A program made the translations under genes and the position numbers. The notes beneath the pieces were generated by a model, which saw nothing but the letters and a program-made list of their open reading frames with translations, did no database searches and was not told where the DNA came from. This document shows, piece by piece, positions 62,942-64,000 of a stretch of 64,000 nucleotides of DNA (position 1 is the stretch's first letter; every line of letters starts with the position of its first letter). This DNA is from Acanthacorydalis orientalis (taxonomy: Eukaryota > Arthropoda > Insecta > Megaloptera > Corydalidae): assembly GCA_034766995.1 (NCBI GenBank), contig CM068322.1, forward strand, positions 17,853,245 to 17,917,244. The letters are read 5' to 3'.

Positions 62942-64000
62942 CGCAAATTTAATAAGAAAAAAGTAATAAAATCTTATCCGAAAATTAATCAGAGCGTTAT
63001 TATTATAAATTAAATTATATTTTTGTTAACAAAAAATATTTTAAAAGTATATGGTCATTTCGTTGTTTGATATATATTTTTCAATAACTCTACTTATTAC
63101 TTTTGCTTAAGGCACTATAAAATATTCAACTGTTGATATGTAACGTATGTACGTACAAACGATTATTATTGCAAATATTTTTGCAACAGTGTAATCATTT
63201 CAATTACGTTCCCATAGATTTATATTTTAACTTGCATAATTTTGGTTATTTTACAAAAGAAACTAGTGGTTAAGAAGTCTGTATCGAATTATAAATCCAA
63301 TTTCACAAGACGTTATAATTATTTTTTATTATCGACATCAAGTATTTTATTGAGATTCTTAGAAGTTATCAAAATACATTCAATTTTTCAATACGAATAA
63401 TAACTAGCCTCAGGTTACATTATGATAATGCGTTTAATATTACGTAGTACCTTCGCACTTTACTATTCAGGTCATTTGGAACACAATTATGTCCAACTGA
63501 TGATTCAAATTCAGTAATTATTACAAAGTAAGTTCTTCTTCTTATTATTATTAAGTAAATTAAATCTTATATCTAGGCTTTTATATCGCCTGTTCTTTAT
63601 TCGATTAAATTCGTTAAGTATATAAAAATAATAGATCTGACCTTCTGACGCTAAATTTAGAAATAAAGAAACATTATTTTTTAAACAAATTAATTTTTAG
63701 TGAATTTTTTATAAAATTATTGCTTGATTTATTATATAAAAAAGTTGTTTGTTATATCAAACTCTTTTTTATTGTTTTTTATTTAAATACACCTCTAATG
63801 TGATTTTTTACTCTATTAATTAATTTCAAATTCATATAATTCTACATATATTGTCAGTAGAAATATGTGGATAATTTCAAAACGTTACACGATTGCTTTT
63901 TTTGCATCAAAAATGTTATTAAAGAGTTGTTATATATTAATATTTCATGTTAATTGCATACTACTGCATTTATTTTAATACAAACTATTTTAATTAAATC
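62942..64000. other. AT-rich non-coding DNA to window end
   Basis: Nothing recognisable. No frames or repeats of note. Confidence 0.6.

Noticed and set aside
1..64000. CRISPR arrays, prokaryotic operons, phage or plasmid genes
   Set aside because: No direct-repeat/spacer pattern. The regular repeats are microsatellites, and gene density and composition exclude bacterial DNA.

Overview
The window is about 64 kb of extremely AT-rich DNA, by eye near four-fifths A+T. It is full of long (TA)n tracts and compound (TA)/(TG)/(TC) microsatellites. Nothing looks bacterial, viral or plasmid-like: there are no tightly packed ORFs, operons or ribosome-binding-site patterns. Five truncated copies of a mariner element related to the cecropia/Hsmar1 group, plus two of a second mariner lineage, mark this as nuclear DNA of an animal. 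An AT-rich invertebrate, perhaps an insect, is my best guess, but the sequence does not settle the taxon.

I found no host protein-coding gene. Open reading frames are at most 131 codons. Most are read-through of (TA)n tracts (Tyr-Ile repeats) or chance frames in AT-rich DNA. The stretch is best described as intergenic or deep intronic sequence. The only recognisable protein information is transposase debris.

Layout: 1-8 kb is AT-rich with an inverted repeat pair (1080-1515), a weak tRNA-like patch (1690-1780) and a palindromic MITE-like element (5545-5812). At 8.0-9.4 kb two mariner derivatives of different lineages lie close together (8049-8568 and 8788-9350). At 11.3-12.6 kb there is a roughly 640-bp direct tandem duplication. 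At 13.3-13.7 kb lies the second copy of the second mariner lineage. At 13.7-27 kb there are microsatellites, a long hairpin (17322-17430), a diverged dispersed repeat (24391-24531) and a short repeat that twice follows a (TA)n tract (24971 and 26755). At 27.5-28.0 kb is another mariner derivative. At 28-49 kb there is AT-rich sequence with fragments of the palindromic family (32.2, 35.2, 36.9 kb) and a second copy of the dispersed repeat (45.3 kb). At 49.3-49.8, 55.6-56.1 and 62.4-62.9 kb are three more mariner derivatives, with a lone mariner end at 59.9 kb and another palindromic element at 59.3-59.6 kb.

The main biological signal is in the mobile elements. All five copies of mariner group A, about 520-580 bp each, carry the same internal deletion. 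They keep both terminal inverted repeats and the N-terminal DNA-binding (paired helix-turn-helix) part of the transposase and lack the whole catalytic domain. The second lineage also kept only the helix-turn-helix end, and both its copies share one frameshift. So both spread as already defective, non-autonomous elements. No new defence, regulatory or metabolic system is visible.
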